A stretch of 64,000 nucleotides of DNA, taken from Paraglaciecola marina (GTDB lineage Bacteria; Pseudomonadota; Gammaproteobacteria; Enterobacterales; Alteromonadaceae). A program made the position numbers and the translations under genes. Position 1 is the stretch's first letter. Each line of letters opens with the position of its first letter. The DNA is taken from NCBI RefSeq assembly GCF_004360155.1, contig NZ_ML178720.1, forward strand, positions 91,078 to 155,077, given 5' to 3'. This document shows positions 39,301-48,411 of the stretch, piece by piece. The notes beneath the pieces are model-generated. The model was not told where the DNA came from and did not search any database. It worked only from the letters and a program-made list of their open reading frames with translations.

Positions 39301-40757
39301 CATTTGATCTGCGTTTAGTGTATGACCTTTCAGGCTCTGCAGAAGGTGACGTTTTCTTTGGTACATTAACACTAGGCGCTGATGCATCTAGTCCAGAAAG
39401 TATTGGTGTTATACCAGTTACTATCACCCGTGGTGTAGACGACGTAGTATTTACAGCAAGTAGTAACACTGCTGCCGTAGGCGATGTCTTAACCTTTACA
39501 GTTGACGTAGCAACTAACTTAAGCCCAGAAGAAAGAAACTATGCTATATCAGCTAGTATTCCTGAAGGCTTTAGTTTAGTTGAAGGCTCAGTTACTGGAG
39601 GAGGTGTTGCATCAGAAAACTCAATAGATTGGAGTATATCTCAAGCGTCTGTAGCAAATGCTCAACCTTCTTACGATGTTGTTACAAGTCTCGAAGATAG
39701 TGCTTGTGCAGTTCCATTTGCAAATAGTGGAGCGTATACGGATTTAGAGCAGTTTGGCTTGTTCCCTGATACGGGTGTAACTGGTGATACTATCGCTTAC
39801 TCAACATTCTCCGCACAGAACTTTAATTTTTACGGTGAATCTTTTGTGGGTGGCTTTAACTTCACAGATGATGGATTCGTATTCTTTAACTCTACATCAG
39901 GTAGCTCACCTTGGGTTAACTTGTCAATTCCAGATGCTACAGACCCAAATAGTCTAATAGCAATGTTATGGAGAGATATGGTAGTTCCAGAGCCGAGTAC
40001 TACAGCAGGTTCGGTAGCTGGTGTAACCTTAGCAACAGCTGGTACTGATTTAACCATTATTGAATATGACAACATGGAGTTATATCCAGGTGGAGCAGGC
40101 GATAGCGTTGATTTCCAAATGGCTATTACAGGTGTGGCTGATGACACAGCTGGCGCATATGAAATCATGGTTGCCTTTGATAATGTAAATGTTAGTTCAA
40201 CTGACGGTACTATTGGTGTAGAAGACTCAACTGGTTCTACTGGTACACAGTTCGCATTTAATGATGTCGCTATTACTGATGGTATGGCTGTATGTTTTGA
40301 TTTGGTATCACCTACCTTTGAATCAGTGCAGTTGACTTATCAATTAGTTGCTGATGCCGACTCATCTGGCCAAACAATTATTGCAGAGCTTTCTAGCACT
40401 GTAGATAGTATTGGTTCAGTTGAGGTTGTAGAGACCGAAGTAGTGGAAGTAGAAGGCAATGCAACAGCTGAATACTCAACGAACTTCTTTGGTCAAACAA
40501 GCTATGCCCTAGGTGACCGTATAAGTATCTTAATGACTCTAACAGAGGACGGAGTTCAAACTAACTCCCCTGACGTTGAGTTTGATCTTATCGCTCCAAA
40601 TGGTGTTGTTCTTGCTACTTTTACACCTCGTAGCATAAATGCAAGAGGTGGGTCTTACTTGTTAGTTATAACAGGTCCGCGTAGAGTAGGTGTATATACC
40701 TTAGAAGCTAAAATAGACGGTGAACTGGTAGGCTCTCAAAATGTGCTTATCCAGTAA
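36348..40757 (+). CDS. Secreted subtilisin-like serine protease (S8) with PA insert and long C-terminal extension
   Basis: A 1469-residue secreted protein with a signal peptide (about 25 residues), an I9-type propeptide (YIVRFNEEPLATY to IQRIEIDQ) and an S8 catalytic domain. The catalytic residues are Asp220 in GILDSGING, His292 in DTDGHGSHTAS and Ser624 in ISGTSMASPHVAG. A protease-associated insert lies at roughly residues 465-570 between His and Ser. About 750 residues of acidic, Thr/Ser-rich beta domains follow, including a pre-peptidase-like segment (residues ~870-980) and DUF11-like stretches. Most Cys residues are in the mature exported part. There is no GlyGly-CTERM or type IX sorting tail; the C-terminus ends in VGVYTLEAKIDGELVGSQNVLIQ-like beta sequence. 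The start follows a good AAGGA site. It is likely an extracellular protein degrader. Confidence 0.93.
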   Translation: MKKQLIAFSSATMIICSGFAVSSQAEISSAKSMAEQSNKLQSAAPAKLVTSTTRYSNKVFTRQKGLVGEQKYIVRFNEEPLATYRGSIAGLKATAANIKRVAGKRNAEKLNSRSTESQAYLAFLAKRHAKMEQEMSARLGRTLDIKRRYKAALNGLAVTMTQDEAERLASLSGIQRIEIDQESFPDTDSGPAYIGAPSVWDGSATGVAAKGEGMVLGILDSGINGSHPSFAATGGDGYEHINPLGDGVFKGECDASSADYNPAVECNNKLIGRYLFIDATPTESSSEDTDGHGSHTASTAGGNFIDAPIYDAEGTPTGLEVGISGVAPHANIMAFQVCAPSCFTSDRIAAVDQIILDGVVDVINHSIGSSTPINSSPWDDSGQLIWLAAREAGITVANSAGNNGPDPSTLGSAGAPWMTNVGAFTHDRAYEAKFITDFSGGDTSFPADLEGGSVSGGHGPASIVYAGDFSNGDTNPEQCLTAFPAGTWSNDEIVVCDRGEIARTQKCINVRDGGAAGCVLANIDDGATSVANDAHVIPSIHIDAASGNVLKDWLASGTGHMATITDGLVPFSTDPSLGSLVADFSSRGPNTSQDYLPVMVGAPGVDIYAAYVSGIEYAFISGTSMASPHVAGASILVKQANPDWTDAEVQSALATTAGATFKEDGVTAATPFDAGGGMIQVDLAVQAGLLLDETTANFEAANPAIGGDPKALNVAGMVTRACLINCSWTRTVEATAAGSWTVSTTDPAITVSPASFSLAAGETQSLVVTVDSSDFSTDEWVHEVVNLIPSGDMPDQHLTVSFMPSTGDVPEAVEIEAVRDLDSYLVEGIESSEITDLQVSVGGLVAANTVEFSLSGDSDVSTPFDNLADGVAYTTVTITEDSTRLVAFTTDANSESPDLDLFVGFDADLDGMPDESELVCVSATATAEESCDFTELEVGDYWVMAQNYTPSETAPDAITLYTAVVDEDSGNLTVDAPSVVPELTPFDLRLVYDLSGSAEGDVFFGTLTLGADASSPESIGVIPVTITRGVDDVVFTASSNTAAVGDVLTFTVDVATNLSPEERNYAISASIPEGFSLVEGSVTGGGVASENSIDWSISQASVANAQPSYDVVTSLEDSACAVPFANSGAYTDLEQFGLFPDTGVTGDTIAYSTFSAQNFNFYGESFVGGFNFTDDGFVFFNSTSGSSPWVNLSIPDATDPNSLIAMLWRDMVVPEPSTTAGSVAGVTLATAGTDLTIIEYDNMELYPGGAGDSVDFQMAITGVADDTAGAYEIMVAFDNVNVSSTDGTIGVEDSTGSTGTQFAFNDVAITDGMAVCFDLVSPTFESVQLTYQLVADADSSGQTIIAELSSTVDSIGSVEVVETEVVEVEGNATAEYSTNFFGQTSYALGDRISILMTLTEDGVQTNSPDVEFDLIAPNGVVLATFTPRSINARGGSYLLVITGPRRVGVYTLEAKIDGELVGSQNVLIQ

Positions 40758-40814
40758 ATAGTTACGAATTAAGGGAAAGGGTAACCTTTCTCTTATTAAA
40801 GCTATTAAAATTAC

Positions 40815-40863
40815 AAAGGCTAATTATTGAGGAGTATCACTCTTCTTTATTTAGCCTTTTTTT
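40815..40863 (+). terminator. Terminator of the subtilisin-like protease
   Basis: AAAGGCTAA pairs with TTAGCCTTT at the base, with a second helix (AGGAGT/ACTCTT) above an internal loop; seven T end the element. It starts 58 bases after the stop codon. Confidence 0.8.
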
Positions 40864-41341
40864 ATGCCTGTAGAAAAGTAACGTTTTCAAAGGTTATAAA
40901 TGCTCATTCTATTGTCATCCAACTAAATTAATAACATATCAGAAATGGCACATGAATAAGTCAATGAACCGAATAGGGATACCTATTAACTCATTTTTTT
41001 CAACAGAAAATGTAGTAAAAATTAAATTACTATAGAACTCATTAAGTTAAATGACGGTAAAACTTAGCAATACGTTTAAGTATGGGCAAGATTAGATAGT
41101 TTCGTTGCTATGAAGGCTCTCTTTGTCTGCTCTGACCTTTCTAAAGCCATTTATAGAATTCCATAGAGGGAGGCCAAAAAAACCTTGTAGAGGTAGGTTT
41201 ATGCAGTGTTGAAGTTAACCAAAAATCAGAACTATCAGCTTTGGAGCGTAAATATCCAAATATTAAAATACTGCCCTAACTTACTGTTAGAGCAGCTAAA
41301 GCTAAAACATTAGGCTGTAAAGTTACAAAATTAAAATGATG
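40864..41341. other. Intergenic region with possible coding remnants
   Basis: About 480 bases between the protease terminator and the convergent metallo-hydrolase gene. There is no intact gene. Two short stretches in 41083-41339 read like decayed protein (separate entry). The rest is AT-rich and featureless. Confidence 0.45.
41083..41339 (+). pseudogene. Possible decayed gene fragments
   Basis: In one frame, 41083-41163 reads WARLDSFVAMKALFVCSD and onward to a stop. The LDSFxAMKAF pattern recalls the start of LysR-type regulators. In another frame, 41178-41336 reads NLVEVGLCSVEVNQKSEL, then ALERKYPNIKILP, an internal TAA at 41277, and VRAAKAKTLGCKVTKLK to a TGA at 41337. Both have protein-like composition but no intact start, and the first frame is broken within 30 codons. 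They may be remnants of one or two dead genes, or chance. I cannot name the second. Confidence 0.25.
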
Positions 41342-42205
41342 CTATAACCCTTGATATAAAGTTGTAATCCACCTTTCTTCATTAATGAAACTCCAAGACC
41401 AAGATTTATATTTATCACCTAAGCCAATTTCTATCGCTTTTTCGAGACTTATGGCTTTTTGCTTCATTGATTTTACTATTTCAGAGGTATCTAACATCAT
41501 AGTTAACAACATTTGGTAATCTGCTTTAGTCGCTAGGTCACCGTGTCCTGGTATGATCTGAGTCTCATCATTTAACATATTCAGTAACTTAGTTACGTTC
41601 TCAATATACCCTTTAACTGTGCCGCCTCCATCAAGGTCTATGTATGGAAAACGCCCTTCAAAAAACAAATCACCCGCATGTAATACGTTTGCATTTTCAA
41701 ACCAAATTACGCTGTCACTGTCGGTATGACCCGCAGGAAGGTGCATAACTTTGATAGTTTCATTATTGAAGTGAAAGGTAAGGCCTTGTTGATAAGTGAC
41801 TACAGGCAAAGCAGCGTGATTATGATCTTGTTTTTCAGCTAAACGTTTACGAACATTTTCATGGGCAAATATAGTGCTGTCTTGTACTTCCCTAAAATAT
41901 GCATTAGAGCCTGTATGGTCGCCATGATAATGAGTGTTTATCACATACTTCATTGGTGATTTTGCGATATCACCAATGGCAGTCGCAATTTTCTCTGCTA
42001 AAGGCTCAAATTGGTCATCGATAATAAGTATGCCATCTTCTCCAGCTGACACCCCAATATTGCCCCCCATGCCTTTCAACATATGCACAGAGCCACTTAC
42101 ATTTTGACTAGTTATTTTTGCCTTTGACCATCTGTCTTCAGCGAAAACGCTACTACTTATGAGTACTGCAGTTAAAGCACTAAGAGCAATAATTTTTGAG
42201 GGCAT
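41342..42205 (-). CDS. Exported metallo-beta-lactamase-fold hydrolase
   Basis: A 287-residue MBL-fold protein with a signal peptide (cleavage after VFA, residue 22). Zinc ligands are visible in THYHGDHTGSN, LPAGHTDSDS, HAGDLFFEGR and IIPGHGD. The HxHxDH set places it among two-zinc hydrolases. Similar periplasmic proteins are usually annotated as MBL-fold hydrolases of unknown substrate. It could hydrolyse a lactone or thioester; beta-lactamase activity cannot be claimed from sequence. It is encoded alone. Confidence 0.88.
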   Translation of the reverse strand: MPSKIIALSALTAVLISSSVFAEDRWSKAKITSQNVSGSVHMLKGMGGNIGVSAGEDGILIIDDQFEPLAEKIATAIGDIAKSPMKYVINTHYHGDHTGSNAYFREVQDSTIFAHENVRKRLAEKQDHNHAALPVVTYQQGLTFHFNNETIKVMHLPAGHTDSDSVIWFENANVLHAGDLFFEGRFPYIDLDGGGTVKGYIENVTKLLNMLNDETQIIPGHGDLATKADYQMLLTMMLDTSEIVKSMKQKAISLEKAIEIGLGDKYKSWSWSFINEERWITTLYQGL

Positions 42206-42305
42206 GTAAAAGTTCCTTTGACGTTAATAATACTGATAATTGTTTTTGCATTGGCACTTAGACCTTATATAGGCCTTTTGTATTTCAAGAAAATAAGAAG
42301 CAAGA

Positions 42306-42515
42306 CTATTCAATATAATCAAATCTAGGCTTAGATTTACCATCCACCTCAACGGATTCTATAAACATAGACAAGGGCCTAACCCATAAACCTTGCTCAC
42401 CATACAAAGGGCGGTAAACCACTAATTCTGATTCATCTTCTGAGTGCTTAGCAACACCAATAACCTCATAATCGTTGCCTTTATAATGACGATATTTACC
42501 AATTTTTACTGACAT
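42306..42515 (-). CDS. DUF1653-family small protein
   Basis: A 69-residue protein with the full DUF1653 pattern: GKYRHYKGNDYEVIGVAKHSED, ELVVYRPLYGEQGLWVRPLSMF and the C-terminal RFDYIE. It is a compact beta protein of unknown function found widely in bacteria. It lies about 60 bases downstream of dinB on the same strand, so SOS co-transcription is possible but unproven. Confidence 0.9.
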   Translation of the reverse strand: MSVKIGKYRHYKGNDYEVIGVAKHSEDESELVVYRPLYGEQGLWVRPLSMFIESVEVDGKSKPRFDYIE

Positions 42516-42575
42516 GCATGCTCTCTCTAATCTATTAAATAATCTGGTAACCTTAAATTGTACTTATACAACAGC

Positions 42576-43628
42576 CTAATCACCAAAAGGTAAGGTTAGT
42601 TGCTTACTTTCTTTAGCTTCAGCCAAGCCAACGTTTAACCCAACTAACCGAATTCCCCGATTAGCTTGTCGAGACAAACCTTCAGTTAATAGCTCTAAAA
42701 AATAGTCTTTATCTAAGGTGTTACATTTGTGTTCAACTGTAGTTTGTTGAAAGTCACTAAACTTTAGTTTGATACCTTGGCTTTGTATTTGTGTGTTAGA
42801 TTTCTCTAAACGCTTTTCTAATAATGGAAATAGGCTATCAATCATTTTAATACAGTCTAACTCATTTTGAATGTCTTCAGCCAAGGTGCGCTCTACACCC
42901 ACTGATTTGCGCTTTCGCTCAACCGTTAAGCTTCTCTCATCACGGCCATGGCTTCTGTCCCAAATTACTTTACCAAACTTTCCAAAGCGCTTTACCATGT
43001 CTTCAAAGGGAAACTTCCTTACGTCAGCACAGGTATATAACCCCATATTATTAAGTTTTGCTAATGTTACTTTACCCACACCGGGTAACTTTCCTAAGGA
43101 CAAGTGATACACAAACCCATCTAATTTTTCAGGGGTTATCACACACAAGCCGTTTGGCTTGTTTTCATCACTTGCTATTTTTGCTATGAATTTACAAGGT
43201 GCGACGCCAGCTGAAGCTGTTAGCTGTGTTTCTTCAAATATTGCTCGCCGAATATCCTCAGCAATCAAGGTGGCACTGCCCGAAAAGAGAGTACAGTTAG
43301 ATACGTCTAAATATGCCTCATCCAATGAAAGGGGTTCAATTTTATCGGTATAGCGATTAAAGATACTTCTAATCTGCTTTGAAATATCGCTATAGAGCTG
43401 CATTCGGCCTGGAGCTAATACTAGGTTGGGGCATAACTTTAAAGCATGAGCAGTAGCCATGGCAGAGCGCACCCCGTATTTACGAGCTAGATAATTACAG
43501 GTAGAAATTACCCCTCTTCTATCTTTACTACCTCCAATTGCAAGAGGCACGTTTCGATATTCGGGGTTATCACGCATTTCGACAGCGGCATAGTAACAGT
43601 CCATGTCTACATGAATTATTTTGCGCAC
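42576..43628 (-). CDS. dinB: DNA polymerase IV (Y family)
   Basis: A 350-residue error-prone polymerase. N-terminal RKIIHVDMDCYYAAVEMR with the first catalytic Asp residues, the second acidic pair in SLDEAYLDVS, the helix-hairpin LPGVGKVTLAKL, and the little-finger region KSVGVERTLAEDI. I chose the GTG at 43628 because it aligns exactly with the E. coli start (MRKIIHVDMDC); a TTG four codons upstream is the alternative. There is no clear beta-clamp motif beyond the final QLTLPFGD, which fits the expected QLxLxF form. A LexA box lies 17 bases upstream, so SOS induction is expected. Confidence 0.95.
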   Translation of the reverse strand: MRKIIHVDMDCYYAAVEMRDNPEYRNVPLAIGGSKDRRGVISTCNYLARKYGVRSAMATAHALKLCPNLVLAPGRMQLYSDISKQIRSIFNRYTDKIEPLSLDEAYLDVSNCTLFSGSATLIAEDIRRAIFEETQLTASAGVAPCKFIAKIASDENKPNGLCVITPEKLDGFVYHLSLGKLPGVGKVTLAKLNNMGLYTCADVRKFPFEDMVKRFGKFGKVIWDRSHGRDERSLTVERKRKSVGVERTLAEDIQNELDCIKMIDSLFPLLEKRLEKSNTQIQSQGIKLKFSDFQQTTVEHKCNTLDKDYFLELLTEGLSRQANRGIRLVGLNVGLAEAKESKQLTLPFGD

Positions 43629-43644
43629 ACCTAAAACCAAAAAA

Positions 43645-43660
43645 CTGTATGTAAAAACAG
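43645..43660. promoter_or_regulatory. LexA (SOS) box upstream of dinB
   Basis: CTGTATGTAAAAACAG matches the gammaproteobacterial LexA consensus CTGT-N8-ACAG and is flanked by A and TA, extending the symmetry. It is 16 bases upstream of the proposed dinB start. LexA binding here would block transcription start, a standard arrangement for dinB. Confidence 0.88.
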
Positions 43661-43775
43661 TATTTTGGCAGAATATCTTGGTAATATCTACTATTTAGAC
43701 TGACATACAATAAACGCCAGACTGACTGACATTTATTTAGATGACTGGTATTAGAAAATGGCTATAAGTAACCAT

Positions 43776-44009
43776 TTATAAAATTTGGTCTTTCTTCCAC
43801 TCATTTAGTTTCGCTTCTCTGGCTTGCTCTTTTTCCATACGCATCTTTTTACGGTCGCAAGGCTCGGGACAATCACACGCTTTATCAATACCTAACGCAC
43901 CTAAACCTCCACAACTCCCTGCAATAGATTTTTGTTGAAAGATATAGCCTACAGACATTGCAACAGCAACGACAATAAAAAATACGAAGGCTAGAATAAA
44001 GGTACTCAT
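43776..44009 (-). CDS. nqrM: Na+-NQR maturation factor NqrM
   Basis: A 77-residue protein (DUF539) with one N-terminal membrane span (about residues 3-23) and four conserved cysteines (33, 45, 47, 51; GSCGGLG and KACDCPEPC). These are thought to deliver iron for the Cys-coordinated Fe centre between NqrD and NqrE. It lies about 30 bases downstream of apbE, the usual nqr-apbE-nqrM order. Confidence 0.95.
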   Translation of the reverse strand: MSTFILAFVFFIVVAVAMSVGYIFQQKSIAGSCGGLGALGIDKACDCPEPCDRKKMRMEKEQAREAKLNEWKKDQIL

Positions 44010-44038
44010 AATGAATCTCCGGTTAAATGAAAAAAGTT

Positions 44039-45064
44039 TTAGTGAATAGTGACAAGTTCATCAAACTTCGAACTAGTATACTCTTTAAAGCCATGTTCTT
44101 CTTTAGTTATCAATAGAACGGCTAACTCCTGCTTTTCTGCCAATATTAATGCTTTATCTTTACCCATTACATTCAAAGCAGTAGCGAGACCATCTGCAGT
44201 CATTGACGACGGATGCACGACAGTAACCGAGACCAAATTGTGAGTGATAGGTTTACCTGTGTTTGGGTTGATTAAATGTGAATAGCGTACGCCGTCATTT
44301 TCATAATAAATACGGTAATCCCCAGAAGTGGCTACAGCGTGATCTCCTACACTAATGATTCGCTCGATTGCACGTTCGTTAGTCAATGGTTTCTCTATCG
44401 CTACGCGCCAGTCTTCATCGTTTGATTTTTTACCAGATAGACGCATCTCACCGCCCACCTCAACAAGGTAATCAACAATATTATGTGACTCTAAAATTTC
44501 TGCTAGCCTATCAACACCATACCCTTTGGCAATAGTTGAAAGATCGACATAAAGGTCAGGGAGCGTTTTCACAGCAGCTTCTTCAGATAGAATAAGTTTA
44601 TCTAGACCGATTCTTTGCTGGGCGGCAACAATTTCTTTAGCAGTAGGAATTTTCTCTGGCCTAGCTTCCGGTCCAAATCCCCACAGGTTCACTAATGGCC
44701 CTACGGTTACATCTAAAACACCGCCACTTAAGTCGCCAAGCCGCTTTGCTTCATTCATAACAAACAAAGTTTGTGCTGATAAATGAAAAGGTTCCCTACT
44801 GTGCCACTGATTAAAACGACTTAATTCAGAATCCTGAATATATGTAGACATAAGCTGATTGATTTTAACTAGTTCCTTATCAACCTCTGCTTGTAATAAT
44901 TCCGGTGTTATTTGTTCGGAAACGGCATATTTAATATTGTATGTTGTCCCCATAGTTGGGCCAGAAAAATGAATCTCACTTTTTTGTTGGCTACATGCAA
45001 TTAGAGCCGTAAAACATACAATCAACACGCAAAAACAAGTAATTTTAATTTTATGTAAACTCAC
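44039..45064 (-). CDS. apbE: FAD:protein FMN transferase ApbE
   Basis: A 341-residue lipoprotein (lipobox LIAC, Cys24) exported to the periplasmic face of the inner membrane. It carries FSGPTMGTTYNIKY, GLDKLILSEE, DLSTIAKGYGVDRLAE and the metal-site GDHAVATSGDYR / LINPNTGKPI stretches typical of ApbE. It transfers FMN from FAD to threonines of NqrB and NqrC, encoded just upstream. A hairpin separates it from nqrF, so its expression may be partly independent. Confidence 0.96.
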   Translation of the reverse strand: MSLHKIKITCFCVLIVCFTALIACSQQKSEIHFSGPTMGTTYNIKYAVSEQITPELLQAEVDKELVKINQLMSTYIQDSELSRFNQWHSREPFHLSAQTLFVMNEAKRLGDLSGGVLDVTVGPLVNLWGFGPEARPEKIPTAKEIVAAQQRIGLDKLILSEEAAVKTLPDLYVDLSTIAKGYGVDRLAEILESHNIVDYLVEVGGEMRLSGKKSNDEDWRVAIEKPLTNERAIERIISVGDHAVATSGDYRIYYENDGVRYSHLINPNTGKPITHNLVSVTVVHPSSMTADGLATALNVMGKDKALILAEKQELAVLLITKEEHGFKEYTSSKFDELVTIH

Positions 45065-45091
45065 AGCAATCTTCCAAATTAGCGTATAAGA

Positions 45092-45112
45092 AAAGGGGCT
45101 CGAGGCCCCTTT
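45092..45112. terminator. Hairpin between nqrF and apbE
   Basis: AAAGGGGC-TCGAG-GCCCCTTT is an 8-bp stem with a 5-base loop, 30 bases after the nqrF stop. On the minus strand it is followed by TTCTT. It probably lowers read-through from the nqr operon into apbE-nqrM. Confidence 0.7.
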
Positions 45113-45141
45113 AAATTTTTTACAAAACGAATATTTTTATA

Positions 45142-46374
45142 CTATCCGCCAAAGTCATCTAGCATGATGTTTTCATCTTCAACACCAAGCTCTTTCAGCA
45201 TGTTAATAACAGCTGCGTTCATCATAGGTGGACCACACATGTAGAACTCACAATCTTCCGGAGCAGGGTGATCTTTAAGGTAGTTTTCTAACAATACGTT
45301 ATGGATAAACCCTGTATCACCTTCCCAATTATCTTCAGGTTGAGGATCAGACAGAGCTACATGCCACGTAAAGTTGTCATTCTCTTTTTGAAGCATATCA
45401 AAATCTTCAACATAGAACATTTCTCGTAAAGAACGAGCACCGTACCAGAAAGTCATTTTACGCTTTGACTTTATACGACGTAATTGGTCAAAGATATGTG
45501 AACGCATTGGTGCCATACCTGCACCACCACCGATGAATACCATTTCAGCATCAGTTTCTTTAGCAAAGAACTCACCAAATGGACCAGATATAGTGGCTTT
45601 ATCACCTGGCTTAAGACTCCAAATGTACGAAGACATTTTACCAGCTGGCAAAGACAGGTTTCTTGGAGGAGGCGTCGCAATACGTACATTCAACATAATA
45701 ATCCCTTCTTCTTCAGGATAGTTAGCCATTGAATATGCACGTATAGTTTCTTCATCTACCTTTGACTCTACGTCAAAGAAGCCGAAATGGTTCCAATCGC
45801 CTTTGTACTCATCTGGCACATCAAAGTCTTTATATTTAACATGGTGAGCTGGCGCTTCGATTTGAATATAACCACCGGCTTTAAATGGAACACTCTCTCC
45901 GTTAGGAATTTGAAGCTTTAATTCTTTGATGAAAGTAGCTTTGTTATCGTTAGAAATAACTTCACAATCCCACTTTTTAACACCAAAGATTTCTTCTTCA
46001 AGCTCAATAGCCATATCTTGTTTAATAGCAACCTGACAAGATAAACGGCACCCGTGTTTAGCTTCTTTTTTGCTGATGTGATCAAGTTCAGTTGGAAGAA
46101 TTTCTCCACCACCTTCCTTAATATCTACGCGGCATTGGCCACAAGAACCACCACCGCCACAAGCTGAAGAAACAAAGATTCCAGCATTAGATAATGCACC
46201 TAAAAGTTTGTCACCAGGTTGGGCCGTAATAGACTCTTGAGCCCCACCATTAATAGTAATAGTAACTTCACCCTCTGGCACCAATTTTGATTTTGCAAAC
46301 ATGATGATAAACACTAACGCCAATACAATAGCGATAAACATGCCTACACCAAGATAAATTTCATTTGAATTCAT
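45142..46374 (-). CDS. nqrF: Na+-NQR subunit F
   Basis: A 410-residue NADH-oxidising subunit with an N-terminal membrane anchor (about 5-27) and a 2Fe-2S ferredoxin domain (Cys72, 78, 81 and 109 in [10 protein letters not shown] and HGCRLSC). The FAD domain has [11 protein letters not shown], and the NADH domain has [12 protein letters not shown] and CGPPMM. It starts electron transfer from NADH through FAD and the cluster to the FMN of NqrC. It is last of the six structural genes. Confidence 0.98.
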   Translation of the reverse strand: MNSNEIYLGVGMFIAIVLALVFIIMFAKSKLVPEGEVTITINGGAQESITAQPGDKLLGALSNAGIFVSSACGGGGSCGQCRVDIKEGGGEILPTELDHISKKEAKHGCRLSCQVAIKQDMAIELEEEIFGVKKWDCEVISNDNKATFIKELKLQIPNGESVPFKAGGYIQIEAPAHHVKYKDFDVPDEYKGDWNHFGFFDVESKVDEETIRAYSMANYPEEEGIIMLNVRIATPPPRNLSLPAGKMSSYIWSLKPGDKATISGPFGEFFAKETDAEMVFIGGGAGMAPMRSHIFDQLRRIKSKRKMTFWYGARSLREMFYVEDFDMLQKENDNFTWHVALSDPQPEDNWEGDTGFIHNVLLENYLKDHPAPEDCEFYMCGPPMMNAAVINMLKELGVEDENIMLDDFGG

Positions 46375-46395
46375 AATAATTCCTCAGTGGGCCGG

Positions 46396-47004
46396 TTACA
46401 GTGCAATACCGGTAAATGATTGAAAACCAAGAGCCATAAGCCCAGCGATCATAAATACAGATCCTAAACCACGCACACCTTCGGGCATATCAGCATATTT
46501 CAGTTTTTCACGTACAGCAGCAAGTAACGTAATCGCTATAGCCCAACCAAAACCACTACCAATACCGTATACAACACTTTCACTTAGGTTGTATTCCCGC
46601 TGTATTGCAAACGCCACGCCACCAAATATTGCACAGTTAACTGTAATTAACGGTAAGAAAATACCAAGTGCGTTATATAGTGCTGGGAAGAACTTATCCA
46701 AACTCATTTCTAAGATTTGTACTAAAGCAGCAATTACACCTATAAAGGTCAAAAAGCTTAAAAAGCTTAAGTCGGCATTTGGAAAGCCAGCCCAACCAAG
46801 AGCTCCAGGGGCAAGAATGTTTGTAAATATAATTTGGTTAACAGGTACTGAAATACCTAAAACAACGATTACAGCAACCCCTAGCCCCATAGCTGTTTTT
46901 ACTTTCTTAGACACTGCTAAGAAAGTACACATACCTAAGAATAAAGAGAGGGCCATGTTTTCAATGAAAACAGATTTTATAAAAATACTAAGATAATGTT
47001 CCAT
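46396..47004 (-). CDS. nqrE: Na+-NQR subunit E
   Basis: A 202-residue protein with six membrane segments, homologous to NqrD with inverted topology. [11 protein letters not shown] carries the conserved Cys that, with the one in NqrD, binds the intramembrane iron. The start lies 3 bases after the nqrD stop. Confidence 0.97.
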   Translation of the reverse strand: MEHYLSIFIKSVFIENMALSLFLGMCTFLAVSKKVKTAMGLGVAVIVVLGISVPVNQIIFTNILAPGALGWAGFPNADLSFLSFLTFIGVIAALVQILEMSLDKFFPALYNALGIFLPLITVNCAIFGGVAFAIQREYNLSESVVYGIGSGFGWAIAITLLAAVREKLKYADMPEGVRGLGSVFMIAGLMALGFQSFTGIAL

Positions 47005-47007
47005 GAA

Positions 47008-47640
47008 TTACTCCTTCGGCTCGACTTGCTCTGGGCGAATAGTACGAATGGCCCAAATTAAACCACCAATCAAAAAGAATGAGCTGAAAGGCAAAATTAA
47101 TAAACCATTACCTTGATACCAACCGCCATTTTGAATCAAAGGCAAGATTTCGAAACCTAATATAGTTCCAAAGCCAAATAACTCTTTAATCGTACCAATA
47201 ACAATCAACACCATAGAGTAACCAAGACCATTTCCAATGCCATCTAAGAAAGACATGAAAGGAGGACTCTTCATGGCATAGGCTTCTGCCCTGCCCATAA
47301 CGATACAGTTAGTTATAATCAGTCCAACGAAAACCGATAGCTGCTTTGAAATCTCATAAGAATAAGCCTTCAATACTTGGTCTACTACTATTACCAATGA
47401 GGCAATGATAGTCATCTGAATAATGATTCGAACACTAGAAGGGATCTGAGTTCTAATCATTGATATAAACAAACTAGAAAATGCAGTAACCGTAGTTAGT
47501 GCTAACGCCATTACTAGTGCTGTTTCTAATTTAGTGGTGATTGCTAATGCTGAGCATACGCCCAGTACTTGCAAAGCAATTGGGTTATTGTCAAGAATGG
47601 GTCCAAACAATACCTTTTTCATTTCTTTTACTTCAGCCAT
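47008..47640 (-). CDS. nqrD: Na+-NQR subunit D
   Basis: A 210-residue six-span membrane protein ([36 protein letters not shown] with the iron-binding Cys). It forms the NqrD/E core through which electrons cross the membrane. It lies 12 bases downstream of nqrC. Confidence 0.97.
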   Translation of the reverse strand: MAEVKEMKKVLFGPILDNNPIALQVLGVCSALAITTKLETALVMALALTTVTAFSSLFISMIRTQIPSSVRIIIQMTIIASLVIVVDQVLKAYSYEISKQLSVFVGLIITNCIVMGRAEAYAMKSPPFMSFLDGIGNGLGYSMVLIVIGTIKELFGFGTILGFEILPLIQNGGWYQGNGLLILPFSSFFLIGGLIWAIRTIRPEQVEPKE

Positions 47641-47652
47641 TGTATAAACCCC

Positions 47653-48411
47653 TTATGATTTCCAAGTCTGGTTTTTAAGATATGGCCCATAGCCATTCTT
47701 ACCTACCCAATAAGTTAGGGTATTTTGAACACCATTACTGGTAAGTGTTGCGCCAGAAAGTGCATCAACCGCGAATTCATTATTTGCGTTTTCGCCTTTC
47801 TTAACTTGAATAGCAACATCACCGTCTTTATAAAGTTTTTTACCATTCCACTTTGCTTTCCAGCTTGGGTTTTGTACCTCACCACCTAAACCAGGAGTTT
47901 CTTTTTGTTGGTAGTAAACTAATTCACGTATTGTGTTGCCATCAGAATCAATTGCTAACAAACCGTACATTAAGTCCCATAAGCCACTGCCATGCACAGG
48001 TAAAATAATACGAGTAATATCTCCAGCATCATCTTTAACTAAATAGACACTAGCTACGCTAGCACGTTGTTGAAAACCAACATTACTGCCTTCAACTTTT
48101 ACAGAGTACTCAGGCTCTTTCGCGGCTTTATACATGTCGTAACCATCTTCAGGCTTTTCGACGTATTCACCAGACTCTAAATCTACAAAGCGCTCTTCTA
48201 CATACTTGTCAAAAGTACCAGCTATATCACCGGCAGCTTTTTCAGTTAAACCTGCAGCTTCGATAATATTCGATTGCTTATCAATAGCAGCATTAGTTTG
48301 TTGTAATGAACGTAAGCCTACGGCTGCGCTAGATACTATGATGGAACACACCAAACAAACAGCAACCACAACACCTACAGTTTTACCTAGAGTTTCTTTC
48401 TTAGCTGACAC
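47653..48411 (-). CDS. nqrC: Na+-NQR subunit C
   Basis: A 252-residue protein with one N-terminal membrane span (about 10-32) and a periplasmic FMN-binding domain. The covalent FMN site is Thr222 in [10 protein letters not shown], modified by Apb[12 protein letters not shown] and ETPGLGGEV are typical. It overlaps the end of nqrB by 11 bases. Confidence 0.97.
   Translation of the reverse strand: MSAKKETLGKTVGVVVAVCLVCSIIVSSAAVGLRSLQQTNAAIDKQSNIIEAAGLTEKAAGDIAGTFDKYVEERFVDLESGEYVEKPEDGYDMYKAAKEPEYSVKVEGSNVGFQQRASVASVYLVKDDAGDITRIILPVHGSGLWDLMYGLLAIDSDGNTIRELVYYQQKETPGLGGEVQNPSWKAKWNGKKLYKDGDVAIQVKKGENANNEFAVDALSGATLTSNGVQNTLTYWVGKNGYGPYLKNQTWKS

Noticed and set aside
41342-42205. Beta-lactamase resistance gene
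   Set aside because: The MBL fold alone does not support antibiotic hydrolysis; kept as a generic hydrolase.
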